The notes under the pieces: model-generated
Seen by the model: the letters and a program-made list of their open reading frames with translations, nothing else
What the model was told of the DNA's origin: nothing
Databases searched by the model: none
Assembly: GCF_900099965.1 (NCBI RefSeq)
Contig: NZ_FNDJ01000017.1
Location: 186,001-250,000 of the forward strand
DNA from: Nonomuraea jiangxiensis
Lineage (GTDB): Bacteria > Actinomycetota > Actinomycetes > Streptosporangiales > Streptosporangiaceae
Direction: 5' to 3'
Length of the DNA stretch: 64,000 nt
Made by a program: the position numbers and the translations under genes
Part shown: in pieces, positions 1 through 8,302 of the stretch
Layout of the letters: every line of letters starts with the position of its first letter
Position numbering within the stretch: position 1 is the stretch's first letter

Positions 1-1
1 G

Positions 2-256
2 CGCCCGGCGCTGACGCCGATCACCACGATCTTCGGGATGGACTTCGCCGCGCTGCTCGGCGGCGCGCTGATCACCGAGAAGGTCTTCGGGCTGAACGGG
101 GTGGGCAAGATGGCCGCCGACTCGATCGCCAAGAACGACCAGCCGGTGATCATGGCGGTGACGCTGCTGGCGGCGTTCTTCGTGGTGGTCGGGAACCTGG
201 TGGTGGACCTCGTCTACACGGCGCTGGACCCGAGAGTGAGGATCACGGCGAAATGA
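2..256 (+). CDS. Peptide ABC transporter permease (DppB/OppB family), C-terminal part
   Basis: The reading frame is open from the window edge to TGA at 254-256, so only about the last 84 residues are present. The end of a binding-protein-dependent permease is visible: the GALITEKVFGLNGVGK region typical of DppB/OppB-type subunits, a hydrophobic helix (about TLLAAFFVVVGNLVVDLVY) and the family ending LDPRVR. It would sit in the cytoplasmic membrane and form half of the dipeptide/oligopeptide channel. Its stop overlaps the ATG of the next gene by 4 bp, so it belongs to the operon that follows. A DppB-type subunit directly before the ATPases means any DppC partner must lie further upstream, outside the window. 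Confidence 0.85.
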   Translation, partial: RPALTPITTIFGMDFAALLGGALITEKVFGLNGVGKMAADSIAKNDQPVIMAVTLLAAFFVVVGNLVVDLVYTALDPRVRITAK

Positions 257-1065
257 GCGAGCTGCTGATCGTTGAGGACCTCACCGTCACCTTCCCCACC
301 ACGCGCGGCCCGGTGGACGTGGTCAAGGGCGTCTCCTTCACGGTCGGGCGGGACGACACCGTCGGGATCGTCGGCGAGTCGGGCTCCGGCAAGTCGATGA
401 CCAGCCTGGCGATCATGGGGCTGCTGCCCAGGGGCGCCAGGACCAGCGGCAGCATCCGGCTGGACGGGGCCGAGCTGCTCGGCGCCGCCGACCGGGACCT
501 GCGCAGGCTGCGCGGTGACCGGATGTCGATGATCTTCCAGGACCCGTTGTCGTCGCTGAACCCGTACTATCCGGTCGGCCTGCAGATCGAGGAGGTCTAC
601 CGGGCTCACCGCGGCCGCTCGCGCAGGGCGGCCCGCGAGGTCGCGATCGCGGCCCTGGAGCAGGTGGGGCTGCCGGACGCCGGGCGGCGCGCGGACCACT
701 ACCCGCACCAGTTCTCCGGCGGGCAGCGGCAGCGCATCATGATCGCGATGGCGCTGGTGTGCTCGCCCGCGCTGCTCATCGCCGACGAGCCGACGACGGC
801 GCTGGACGTGACCGTGCAGGCGCAGATCCTGCGCCTGCTGGCCGACCTGCGGCGGCAGAGCGGCACCGGGATGATCTTTATCACCCACGACCTGGCCGTG
901 ATCAGCTCGATCGCCACCCGGGTGCTGGTGATGCGCCGCGGCGAGCAGGTCGAGTACGGGACCGCCGAGCAGGTCTTCGCCGAGCCGCGCCACGACTACA
1001 CCCGGATGCTGCTGGAGAGCATCCCGCGCATCGACGATCCCACGAACGACGGGGTGAGCGCATGA
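253..1065 (+). CDS. Peptide ABC transporter ATP-binding protein, DppD/OppD type
   Basis: A 270-residue ATPase of the dipeptide/oligopeptide import family. Walker A GESGSGKS is at about residues 41-48, the Q-loop FQDPLSSLNP at 95-104, the signature FSGGQRQR at 154-161 and Walker B LLIADEP at 174-180. The FQDPLSSLNP wording is typical of Opp/Dpp ATPases. The start overlaps the permease stop (ATGA) and the 3' end overlaps the second ATPase, so the proteins are probably translationally coupled. It would pair with the next gene product under the permeases to drive peptide uptake. The family is clear; the exact peptide specificity is not visible. It lacks a long C-terminal Cys-containing oligo_HPY tail. 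Confidence 0.93.
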   Translation: MSELLIVEDLTVTFPTTRGPVDVVKGVSFTVGRDDTVGIVGESGSGKSMTSLAIMGLLPRGARTSGSIRLDGAELLGAADRDLRRLRGDRMSMIFQDPLSSLNPYYPVGLQIEEVYRAHRGRSRRAAREVAIAALEQVGLPDAGRRADHYPHQFSGGQRQRIMIAMALVCSPALLIADEPTTALDVTVQAQILRLLADLRRQSGTGMIFITHDLAVISSIATRVLVMRRGEQVEYGTAEQVFAEPRHDYTRMLLESIPRIDDPTNDGVSA

Positions 1066-1877
1066 CCGATCTGCTGCGCGCGAAGGAGCTGACCAAGCAC
1101 TTCGTCACCCGCGGCCCGCTGGGCGCGAGGACGGAGTTCACCGCGGTGGACCGGGTCAGCTTCGAGGTAGGGCTGGGCGAGACGCTGGCGGTCGTCGGCG
1201 AGTCGGGCTCCGGCAAGTCGACGACCGCCCGCATGGCGGCCAAGCTGATGGACCCGAGCGAGGGCACGCTGGAGTTCGACGGCGCGGACGTCACCCACGC
1301 CAAGGGCCCGGAGCTGGCCCGCTTCCGCGCCAACGTCCAGGTCGTCTTCCAGGACCCGTTCTCCTCGCTCAACCCCCGGCACACCGTCGAGCGCATTCTC
1401 ATGGCGCCGCTGGTCTACCAGGGCATCGCGCCCAACGGCAGCCGGCGGGCGCACGCCAAGGAGCTGATGGAGCGGGTCGGGCTGAACCCCGACCACTCGC
1501 TGCGCTATCCCGGCCAGTTCTCCGGCGGGCAGGCGCAGCGCATCGGCATCGCCCGCGCGCTGGCCGTCAACCCGAAGCTGGTGATCTGCGACGAGGCGGT
1601 CTCCGCGCTGGACGTGTCGGTGCAGGCGCAGGTGATCGAGCTGCTGCGGCGGCTGCAGCGCGAGAGCGGCTTCAGCTACATCTTCATCGCCCACGACCTG
1701 GCCGTCGTGCGGCAGATCGCGCACCGGGTCGCGGTGATGAGCAAGGGCAGGATCGTCGAGCTCGGCCCGGTCGAGCAGGTCTTCGACGATCCGCAGGACG
1801 AGTACACGCGGACGCTGCTGGCGGCCATCCCCCGGATCAACCCGGAGTGGGACCGCCGCAGGAGGGAACTGCAATGA
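1062..1877 (+). CDS. Peptide ABC transporter ATP-binding protein, DppF/OppF type
   Basis: Second ATPase of the peptide importer, 271 residues. Walker A GESGSGKS is at about 46-53, followed by FQDPFSSLNP, the signature FSGGQAQR and a Walker B LVICDEAVSALD; DEA in place of DEP is common in DppF/OppF subunits. The ATG at 1062 overlaps the stop of the preceding ATPase by 4 bp, and its own TGA overlaps the ATG of the following hydrolase by 4 bp. A longer in-frame opening upstream is antisense-like overlap with the first ATPase and was not used. Together with the first three genes it forms a B-D-F block feeding two peptidase genes. Confidence 0.93.
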   Translation: MTDLLRAKELTKHFVTRGPLGARTEFTAVDRVSFEVGLGETLAVVGESGSGKSTTARMAAKLMDPSEGTLEFDGADVTHAKGPELARFRANVQVVFQDPFSSLNPRHTVERILMAPLVYQGIAPNGSRRAHAKELMERVGLNPDHSLRYPGQFSGGQAQRIGIARALAVNPKLVICDEAVSALDVSVQAQVIELLRRLQRESGFSYIFIAHDLAVVRQIAHRVAVMSKGRIVELGPVEQVFDDPQDEYTRTLLAAIPRINPEWDRRRRELQ

Positions 1878-3169
1878 TCACAGCGAGTTACACGATCCCC
1901 GGGATGCGGGTGCGTGACCACGTCGTGGAGGTGCCGCTCGACTGGTCCGACCCCGGCTCCGGCGCCACGATCTCGGTGTTCGCCCGGGAGCTGGTCGATC
2001 CCGCCCGTGACCGGGACGACCTGCCGTGCCTGCTCTTCCTGCAGGGCGGGCCGGGCGGCAAGGGGCCGCGTCCGGTGGACGCCTCGGGCTGGCTCGGGCA
2101 GGCGCTGGAGACGTACCGGGTGATCCTGCTGGACCAGCGGGGCACCGGGCGCAGCTCGCGGATCGACGGGCGGGTGATGAGCGCGCTCGGCCCTGCCGAG
2201 GGCGCGGCCTACCTGGCCCGCTTCCGCGCGGACTCGATCGTGGCCGACGCCGAGCACCTGCGCGGGACGGTCTTCGGCGGCAAGCGCTGGTCCACGCTGG
2301 GGCAGAGCTACGGCGGCTTCCTCACGCTGACGTACCTGTCCCGTGCGCCCGAGGGGCTGAGCGCCTGCTACGTGGCGGGCGGCCTGCCGTCCCTGGACCC
2401 GGACGCGGCCGAGGTCTACCGGCGCACCTATCCGCGGGTCGCCGCCAAGAACGCCGAGTTCTACCGCCGCTACCCGCACCACGAGGAGACCACGGCCCGG
2501 CTGGCCGACCGGCTGGCCGAGGGCGACGTACGGCTGCCGGACGGGGACGTGCTGACCGTGCGGCGGCTGCAGTCCCTCGGCATCGACTTCGGCATGAAGC
2601 CCGGCTACGAGCGCATGCACTGGCTGCTCGACGAGGCCCTGCCCACGGGGGCGGCCGACCTGTCGGACACGTTCCTGCACCAGGTGCTGGCCCGCTCCTC
2701 CTACGCCGACAACCCGCTGTTCGCCGCGCTGCAGGAGAGCATCTACGGCTCCGGCCCCGGCGCGACCGCCTGGGCGGCGCATAGCGAGCGCGCCCGGCAT
2801 CCGGCCTTCGCCGAGGACGCCAGGCCGCTGCTGTTCACCGGGGAGATGATGTATCCCTGGATGTTCGAGGAGATCCGCGGGCTGCGCCCGTTCCGCGCCG
2901 CCGTCGACCTGCTCGCCGAGCGCTCCGACTGGCCGCCGCTCTACGACCTGGACCGGCTGGCGGCCAACGACGTGCCGGTGGCCGCCGCCGTCTACTTCGA
3001 CGACATGTACGTCGACTCCGGCCTGCAGCTGGACACCGCTTCCCGGGTGGGCAACGCCCAAGCCTGGGTCACCAATGAATATGAGCATGACGGTATAGGC
3101 CAGGAACGGGTTTTCGCCCGGCTTACCCGGCTTGTCCGCGACATAGGAGGAGGAATCACCGGTGAGTGA
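1874..3169 (+). CDS. Alpha/beta-hydrolase, proline iminopeptidase-like
   Basis: A 431-residue serine hydrolase resembling proline iminopeptidases (family S33), which release N-terminal proline. Visible elements are the oxyanion-type LQGGPGG near residue 57-62, DQRGTGRSS at 87-95, the nucleophile elbow GQSYGG with Ser about 145, an acidic pair near 376-377 (YFDD) and a likely catalytic His about 405 in YEHDGIG. There is no signal peptide, so it is probably cytoplasmic. The start at 1874 is set by GGAGGG about 8 bp upstream and the ATGA overlap with the ABC ATPase. Being translationally coupled to a peptide importer and followed by an aminopeptidase-P-like gene suggests it degrades imported proline peptides. 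The last 35 or so codons use unusually many A/T-ending codons. Confidence 0.88.
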   Translation: MITASYTIPGMRVRDHVVEVPLDWSDPGSGATISVFARELVDPARDRDDLPCLLFLQGGPGGKGPRPVDASGWLGQALETYRVILLDQRGTGRSSRIDGRVMSALGPAEGAAYLARFRADSIVADAEHLRGTVFGGKRWSTLGQSYGGFLTLTYLSRAPEGLSACYVAGGLPSLDPDAAEVYRRTYPRVAAKNAEFYRRYPHHEETTARLADRLAEGDVRLPDGDVLTVRRLQSLGIDFGMKPGYERMHWLLDEALPTGAADLSDTFLHQVLARSSYADNPLFAALQESIYGSGPGATAWAAHSERARHPAFAEDARPLLFTGEMMYPWMFEEIRGLRPFRAAVDLLAERSDWPPLYDLDRLAANDVPVAAAVYFDDMYVDSGLQLDTASRVGNAQAWVTNEYEHDGIGQERVFARLTRLVRDIGGGITGE

Positions 3170-4517
3170 CGGCAAGCTGCCCAAGCTGTCGGAGATCCCC
3201 GCGTTCACCGAGTTCATCGCCCAGGGCTGGGACTCCCCCACCCGCACCCCCGAGCTGGTGCCGGGGGCGGTCGAGGCCGCCGCCGCGCACCGGGTCCGGC
3301 TGGGCGCCGCGCTGCCCGGCCGGACGGTGGTGGTGGCGGCCGGCCGCGCGCCGGTCCGCAGCAACGACACCGCCTACGACTTCCGCGTGGACAGCGACTT
3401 CTACTGGCTGACGGGCTGCGCGGTGGAGGAGGCCGTGGTGGTGGTCGGCGATGCCGGCGCCCGCCTGTACCTGCCCGCCCCCGCCCGGCCGGGAGAGACG
3501 GGCTTCTTCGCCGACGCCGCCCACGGGGAGTTGTGGGTGGGGCCGTCGCCGTCCCCGGCCGAGTGGTCGGCCGCGCTGGGCATCGAGGTCAGGCCGCTGG
3601 CGGACTTCCCCGGCCCGCCTGCCGGCGCCCTGCTGGCCGGGCCGGGCTTCGAGGAGTCCGAGGAGCTGCGGCGGGTGCTGGCCGAGCTGCGCATGATCAA
3701 GGACAGGTGGGAGATCGCCCAGCTCCGCGAGGCCGTGGACCGCACGGTCGAGGGCTTCGCCGCGGTGCTGGCCGAGCTGCCCACGGCGATCAAGGGGCCG
3801 GGCGAGCGCTGGCTGCAGGGCACGTTCGACCGCTACGCCAGGGCGTACGGCAACGGCCCCGGCTACGCCTCCATCGTGGGCAGCGGCGCGCACGCCCCCA
3901 CCCTGCACTGGGTGCGCTGCGACGGCCCGGTGCTGCCCGACGAGCTGCTGCTGCTCGACATGGGCGTGGAGACGCGCAGCCACTACACCGCCGACGTCAC
4001 CCGCACCTTCCCCGCCTCGGGCACCTTCTCCCCCGCCCAGCGGCAGGTGCACGACCTGGTGGAGCGGGCGCACCGGGCCGGGCTGGAGCAGGTCGGCCCC
4101 GGCCGCCGCTTCACCGACTTCCACCACGCGGCCATGGAGGTCATCGCCCGCGGGCTGGACGACTGGGGGCTGCTGCCGGTCTCGGTGGACGAGGCCCTGT
4201 CCGACCGGGGCCAGCACCACCGCCGCTACCTGATCTGCGGCATCGGCCACCACCTGGGCCTGGACGTGCACGACTGCGCCAAGTCCAGCATGGAGGCCTA
4301 CCAGGGGGCGCGGATGGCGCCCGGCATGGTGCTGACCGTCGAGCCCGGACTGTACTTCCACGCCCACGACCACACCGTGCCGCCGGAGCTGCGCGGGATC
4401 GGCGTACGCATCGAGGACGACCTGCTGGTCACCCAGGACGGCGCCGAGATCCTGTCCGCCGCCCTGCCCATCGACGCGAGCGGGCTGGAGCGCTGGGCCA
4501 AGGAGCCCGTCGTGTAG
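3162..4517 (+). CDS. M24 metallopeptidase, Xaa-Pro aminopeptidase/dipeptidase family
   Basis: A 451-residue pita-bread metallopeptidase that cleaves next to proline. The N-terminal half fits a creatinase-N/AMP_N domain. The C-terminal catalytic half keeps the dinuclear metal ligands: Asp about 266 (LLDMGVE), Asp 278 (TADVTRTF), His 363 (GIGHH), Glu 394 (TVEPGLYF) and Glu 418 (IRIED). The GTG start at 3162 lies inside the previous gene (8 bp overlap) behind AGGAGGAGG. As the last gene of the peptide ABC operon, it probably finishes hydrolysis of imported X-Pro peptides in the cytoplasm. Distinguishing prolidase from aminopeptidase P would need an assay. Confidence 0.92.
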   Translation: MSDGKLPKLSEIPAFTEFIAQGWDSPTRTPELVPGAVEAAAAHRVRLGAALPGRTVVVAAGRAPVRSNDTAYDFRVDSDFYWLTGCAVEEAVVVVGDAGARLYLPAPARPGETGFFADAAHGELWVGPSPSPAEWSAALGIEVRPLADFPGPPAGALLAGPGFEESEELRRVLAELRMIKDRWEIAQLREAVDRTVEGFAAVLAELPTAIKGPGERWLQGTFDRYARAYGNGPGYASIVGSGAHAPTLHWVRCDGPVLPDELLLLDMGVETRSHYTADVTRTFPASGTFSPAQRQVHDLVERAHRAGLEQVGPGRRFTDFHHAAMEVIARGLDDWGLLPVSVDEALSDRGQHHRRYLICGIGHHLGLDVHDCAKSSMEAYQGARMAPGMVLTVEPGLYFHAHDHTVPPELRGIGVRIEDDLLVTQDGAEILSAALPIDASGLERWAKEPVV

Positions 4518-4602
4518 CCCCGGCCCGTGGGATCGCAGGCCACGGGTTACGCCTCATGCGAACCGGGCGGGTTATCGCCGTTCGAGCTGGTTGGGTGCTT
4601 TC

Positions 4603-5589
4603 ATGAATATTCTGGTGCTGGGCGGTACGGCCTGGCTGGGACGTGAGGTGGCCAGGCAGGCGGTCGAGCGCGGGCACGCGGTGACCTGCCTGGCGCGCGG
4701 CGAGAGCGGGCCGGTGACCGATGGCGCGGTGCTGGTCTCCACCGACCGGTGGGCGTCGGGCGCATATGAGCAGGTGCGGCACCGCGACTGGGACGCGGTG
4801 GTCGAGGTGTCGTGGCAGCCGGGAATGGTCCGCGGCGCGCTGGCGGCGCTGGGCGAGCGGGCCGGGCACTGGACGTACGTGTCCTCCATCAACGCCTACG
4901 CCTCCTACGGCGTGCCCGGCGCCGACGAGACGACGCCGCTGCTGGCGCCCACCGACCGGGACGAGGTGGACCGGGAGCTCTACGGCGAGGCGAAGGTCGC
5001 CTGCGAGCAGTCCTCGGCGGCGGCCGTGGGCGACCGGCTGCTCATCGCGCGGGCCGGGCTGATCGGCGGGCCGGGCGACCACACCGGGCGCTCGGGCTAC
5101 TGGGTGGCGCGGGCCGCGCGTGATCAGCAGGGACCGCTGCTCGTGCCGGGGCCGCCGGAGGCGCCGTCGCAGGTGATCGACGTCCGCGACCTGGCCGCCT
5201 GGGTGCTCGACTGCGCGCAGGACGGGACCGCCGGCACCTTCGACGCGGTGGGTCCGGTGGTGCCGTTCGGCGAGTGGATCGAGCAGTGCCGGGCCGTCGG
5301 CTGCCACACCGGGCCGGTCGTCCAGGCGGATTCCGCCTGGCTGCTCGACCAGGGTGTCAGTGAGTGGATGGGCCCCGAGTCGCTGCCGATGTGGCTCGCC
5401 GAACCGGGCTGGGAGGGCTGGTCCGCCCGCACGGGGAAGGCGGCGCAGGCCGCGGGGCTGCGCCACCGCCCCCGGGCCGAGCTGCTCACCGACCTGCTGG
5501 CCTGGGAACGGGACCAGGGGCTCGACCGGCCCAGGCGGGCCGGCCTCAGCGCCGCCCGCGAGCGCGAACTCCTGGCCCTCCTCGGCTGA
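4603..5589 (+). CDS. NAD-dependent epimerase/dehydratase (extended SDR)
   Basis: A 328-residue Rossmann-fold protein. The glycine-rich nucleotide-binding loop LGGTAWLG lies within the first 15 residues, and HWTYVSSINAYASYG carries the serine of the SDR active site; a YGEAK segment supplies the Tyr-x-x-x-Lys pair about 40 residues later. The C-terminal region has a typical substrate domain (DVRDLAAWVLD). The ATG at 4603 places the GxxGxxG loop at the N-terminus as expected; TTG at 4591 is an alternative. No partner gene fixes the substrate: it is separated by about 85 bp from the peptidase operon and converges on the decarboxylase. Confidence 0.85.
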   Translation: MNILVLGGTAWLGREVARQAVERGHAVTCLARGESGPVTDGAVLVSTDRWASGAYEQVRHRDWDAVVEVSWQPGMVRGALAALGERAGHWTYVSSINAYASYGVPGADETTPLLAPTDRDEVDRELYGEAKVACEQSSAAAVGDRLLIARAGLIGGPGDHTGRSGYWVARAARDQQGPLLVPGPPEAPSQVIDVRDLAAWVLDCAQDGTAGTFDAVGPVVPFGEWIEQCRAVGCHTGPVVQADSAWLLDQGVSEWMGPESLPMWLAEPGWEGWSARTGKAAQAAGLRHRPRAELLTDLLAWERDQGLDRPRRAGLSAARERELLALLG

Positions 5590-5616
5590 CCCGCGCCCCG
5601 CGCCGGGCCCGTCGCG

Positions 5617-7011
5617 TCAGCCGGTCACCGCGCGGGCGCAGCCGCGGATGATCTCCAGCGCGGCGCGGGTCTCGGCGGCGTGGGTGCGGTGGCTCGTCGG
5701 GTTGATCCGCAGGAAGAACCGCCCCTCGACGACGGTGCTGGACAGGAAGATCCGCTCGCCGGCGTTGACGCGTTCGAGCAGCTCGCGGCCGGCCGCGTCG
5801 TCCCCGCGCGGCCGGAAGACCACGACGGTCAGGTCCGGCTCCCAGGGCACCTCGAAGAGCGGGTCGGCGGCCAGCTCCCGGTGGACGAGCGCGGCCAGGT
5901 CGAGCTTCTCGTCCAGGGCCGCGCGGAAGGCGGCCACGCCGTGCAGGTGCAGCGGCAGCCACAGCCTCAGCCCGCGGAACTCCCTGGTCAGCTCCACGCC
6001 GTAATGGTGGAAGTCCGGCAGCCCGCCCACCGCCCGCCGGTCCTGGAGGTAGTCGCCGCTGTCGGCGTGGGCGGCCGACAGCGTGCCGGGGTCGCGGGCC
6101 AGCAGCACCCCGGTCCCGTACGGGAGGAACAGGCTCTTGTGCGGGTCGACGACGACGGAGTCGGCGCGCCCGATCCCGGCCAGCCGCGCCCGGCCGCGCT
6201 CGGTCAGCCGCAGCCCGCCCCCGTAGGCGGCGTCCACGTGGAACCACAGGCCCTCCCGCGCGGCCAGCTCGCCCAGCTCCGGCAGCGGGTCCACGGTCCC
6301 GGTGCTGGTCGTGCCCGCGGTCGCGGCCAGCAGGAACGGGCGCAGGCCGAGGGCGCGATCCTCCTCGATCATCCGGGCGGCGGCGGCCGGGTCCATGCGC
6401 AGCCCGCGGGTCGGCACGATCCGCACCGCCGACGCCGGCAGGCCCGCGATGCGCGCCGACTTGGCCACGCAGTAGTGGGTGTGCTCGGTGACGTACAGCC
6501 GGGCGCCGGTCAGGTCCTCGCCGAGCCGGTCGTGGCGGGCGGCGACGACCGCCGTCAGCGTGGCCGCGGACCCGCCCGTGGTGACCAGTCCGCCCGCGCC
6601 CTCCGGCAGGTCGAACAGGCCGGCCAGCCAGCGCAGCACGCCGTTCTCCATCGCGACCAGCGCGGGCGCGAGGTCGGCCACGGTGGTGAAGCGGTTGAAG
6701 ACCTGGGCGAGGGCGTCGGCGAGCGCCGAGGAGACCAGCCCGCCGGCCGGGAAGTAGGCGAGATAGCCGGAGTGGGACGGGTCGAGCCCGTAGGAGGCGG
6801 CCTCCTGGAAGTCGTCCAGCAGCCAGTGGAACGTGCCGGGCGTCTCGGGCGGCGGCAGCAGCATGCGCGCCACGGCGTCGCCGGCGCCGCCGAACCGGCT
6901 GACGGGCGCCTTGGGCAGGCCCTCGACGTGGTCGGCGATGCGGGAGAGGAGCTCCCGGCCCATCGCCTCGACGGCCTGCCGGTCCGGTTCCAGGCCGTTC
7001 CGCTCCATCAT
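5617..7011 (-). CDS. Group II pyridoxal-dependent decarboxylase (aromatic-amino-acid decarboxylase-like)
   Basis: A 464-residue PLP enzyme. The Schiff-base lysine is about residue 292 in DPHKSLFLPYGTG, preceded by the cofactor Asp region HVDAAYGG and an upstream TTGGSAATLTAV segment that contacts phosphate. Length and motifs match L-amino-acid decarboxylases that act on aromatic amino acids, diaminobutyrate or glutamate. The start at ATG 7011 follows GAGGAGG at good spacing; an upstream in-frame extension to 7044 has no ribosome site. It is transcribed alone and converges with the SDR gene, so the substrate cannot be inferred from neighbours. Confidence 0.9.
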   Translation of the reverse strand: MMERNGLEPDRQAVEAMGRELLSRIADHVEGLPKAPVSRFGGAGDAVARMLLPPPETPGTFHWLLDDFQEAASYGLDPSHSGYLAYFPAGGLVSSALADALAQVFNRFTTVADLAPALVAMENGVLRWLAGLFDLPEGAGGLVTTGGSAATLTAVVAARHDRLGEDLTGARLYVTEHTHYCVAKSARIAGLPASAVRIVPTRGLRMDPAAAARMIEEDRALGLRPFLLAATAGTTSTGTVDPLPELGELAAREGLWFHVDAAYGGGLRLTERGRARLAGIGRADSVVVDPHKSLFLPYGTGVLLARDPGTLSAAHADSGDYLQDRRAVGGLPDFHHYGVELTREFRGLRLWLPLHLHGVAAFRAALDEKLDLAALVHRELAADPLFEVPWEPDLTVVVFRPRGDDAAGRELLERVNAGERIFLSSTVVEGRFFLRINPTSHRTHAAETRAALEIIRGCARAVTG

Positions 7012-7186
7012 GAGACCTCCTCGGGTACGGGTTCGCCCCGCCACCCTACGAAGGCTCCGCCTCCGGCAGCGCCACTCGTGAACAGGGCGTGAATTCTGCC
7101 GTACGGTCCGCTTTCCGCTCCTGCGATTCCCACAGGCACCAATCCATAATTTCAGTCATGGGGGTTATTTCGCGAAACGGAGTGCG

Positions 7187-8269
7187 ATGAAGCGGCGGGT
7201 CGGCATCATTCTGGCCGTGATTCTCGCCGCGGTGGCGGTGGCGGCGATCGTCCTGGGGAACCGGGAACCCGACCAGCCGCAGGCGACCGTGGTGAGGGGG
7301 GTCATCGGCTCGGAGAAGAAGCCGTTCTTCGACGATCCGCGCGTCAAGGCGGCATTCGCCAGGCAAGGGCTGCGGGTCGAGGTGGACACCGCCGGATCGC
7401 GGCAGATCGTCACCGATGTGGACCTGAGCCGGTACGCCTTCGCCTTCCCCTCCAGCGTTCCCGCCGCCGAGCAGATCAAGAACGACCGGGGGGCCACGAC
7501 CACGTACTCGCCGTTCTACTCGCCGATGGCGGTGGCCACCTTCGAGCCGATCGCGGGCCTGCTGGTCAAGGCAGGTCTGCTACGCGACTCCGGCAAAGGC
7601 TACCAAATTCTGGATATAAAGAAATATCTCGACATAGTGTCTAAAGGCACTCGATGGGACCAAATTCCGGGTAATTCGGAGTATCCGGCTCGCAAGCGGG
7701 TGTTGCTCACCACCACCGACATCCGTACCTCGAACTCCGCCGCCATGTATCTGTCGGCCATCGGCTACGTCGCCAACGGCGACGACGTGCCGACCTCCGA
7801 CGCGCAGATCTCCAAGATCGCCCCGGTGCTCGCGCCGGCCGTGCTCGACCAGGGCTTCGCCGAGTCCAGCAGCGAGGCGTCGTTCGACGACTACCTGGCG
7901 CTCGGCGCGGGCAAGACGCCGATGCTGGTCGTCTACGAGGCGCAGTATCTGGCGCACGTCTTCGCCGGCGACGGCGCGATCAAGCCTGACATGCGGCTGG
8001 TCTACCCCTCGCCGACGGTGCTCAGCAAGCACACCCTGGTCCCGCTGGCGGAGCCCGGCAACCGGGTCGGCGAGTTGCTCACGAAGGACCCGGAGCTGCA
8101 GGCCCTGGCCGCCGCGTACGGGTTCCGTACCACCGACCCCAAGGCGTTCGACGACCTGGTCGCCAAGACCAAGGCGCCGGCGGCGAGCGGGTTGGTGGAC
8201 GTGGTCGAGCCGCCCACCTACGAGCGGCTCGACCGGCTCATCACCACGATCGACTCCGCCCGTCCCTGA
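7187..8269 (+). CDS. Membrane-anchored periplasmic-binding-protein-like protein
   Basis: A 360-residue protein with one N-terminal transmembrane helix (about residues 5-24, no lipobox cysteine) and an extracytoplasmic region resembling type II solute-binding folds. It is the first gene of an operon with a TelA-family protein, an SBP/VWA lipoprotein and a small XpaC-like protein, spaced 33 bp from the next gene. A GGAG site lies about 6 bp before the ATG. Codons at 7601-7695 (about residues 139-170) are strikingly A/T-ending, including two ATA and two AAA, unlike the rest of the gene. The ligand and role are unknown; a sensing or scaffold function is as likely as transport because no permease is present. 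Confidence 0.7.
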   Translation: MKRRVGIILAVILAAVAVAAIVLGNREPDQPQATVVRGVIGSEKKPFFDDPRVKAAFARQGLRVEVDTAGSRQIVTDVDLSRYAFAFPSSVPAAEQIKNDRGATTTYSPFYSPMAVATFEPIAGLLVKAGLLRDSGKGYQILDIKKYLDIVSKGTRWDQIPGNSEYPARKRVLLTTTDIRTSNSAAMYLSAIGYVANGDDVPTSDAQISKIAPVLAPAVLDQGFAESSSEASFDDYLALGAGKTPMLVVYEAQYLAHVFAGDGAIKPDMRLVYPSPTVLSKHTLVPLAEPGNRVGELLTKDPELQALAAAYGFRTTDPKAFDDLVAKTKAPAASGLVDVVEPPTYERLDRLITTIDSARP

Positions 8270-8302
8270 TCCGCCCCGCCCTTTGACAAGGAGAACCCGC
8301 AC

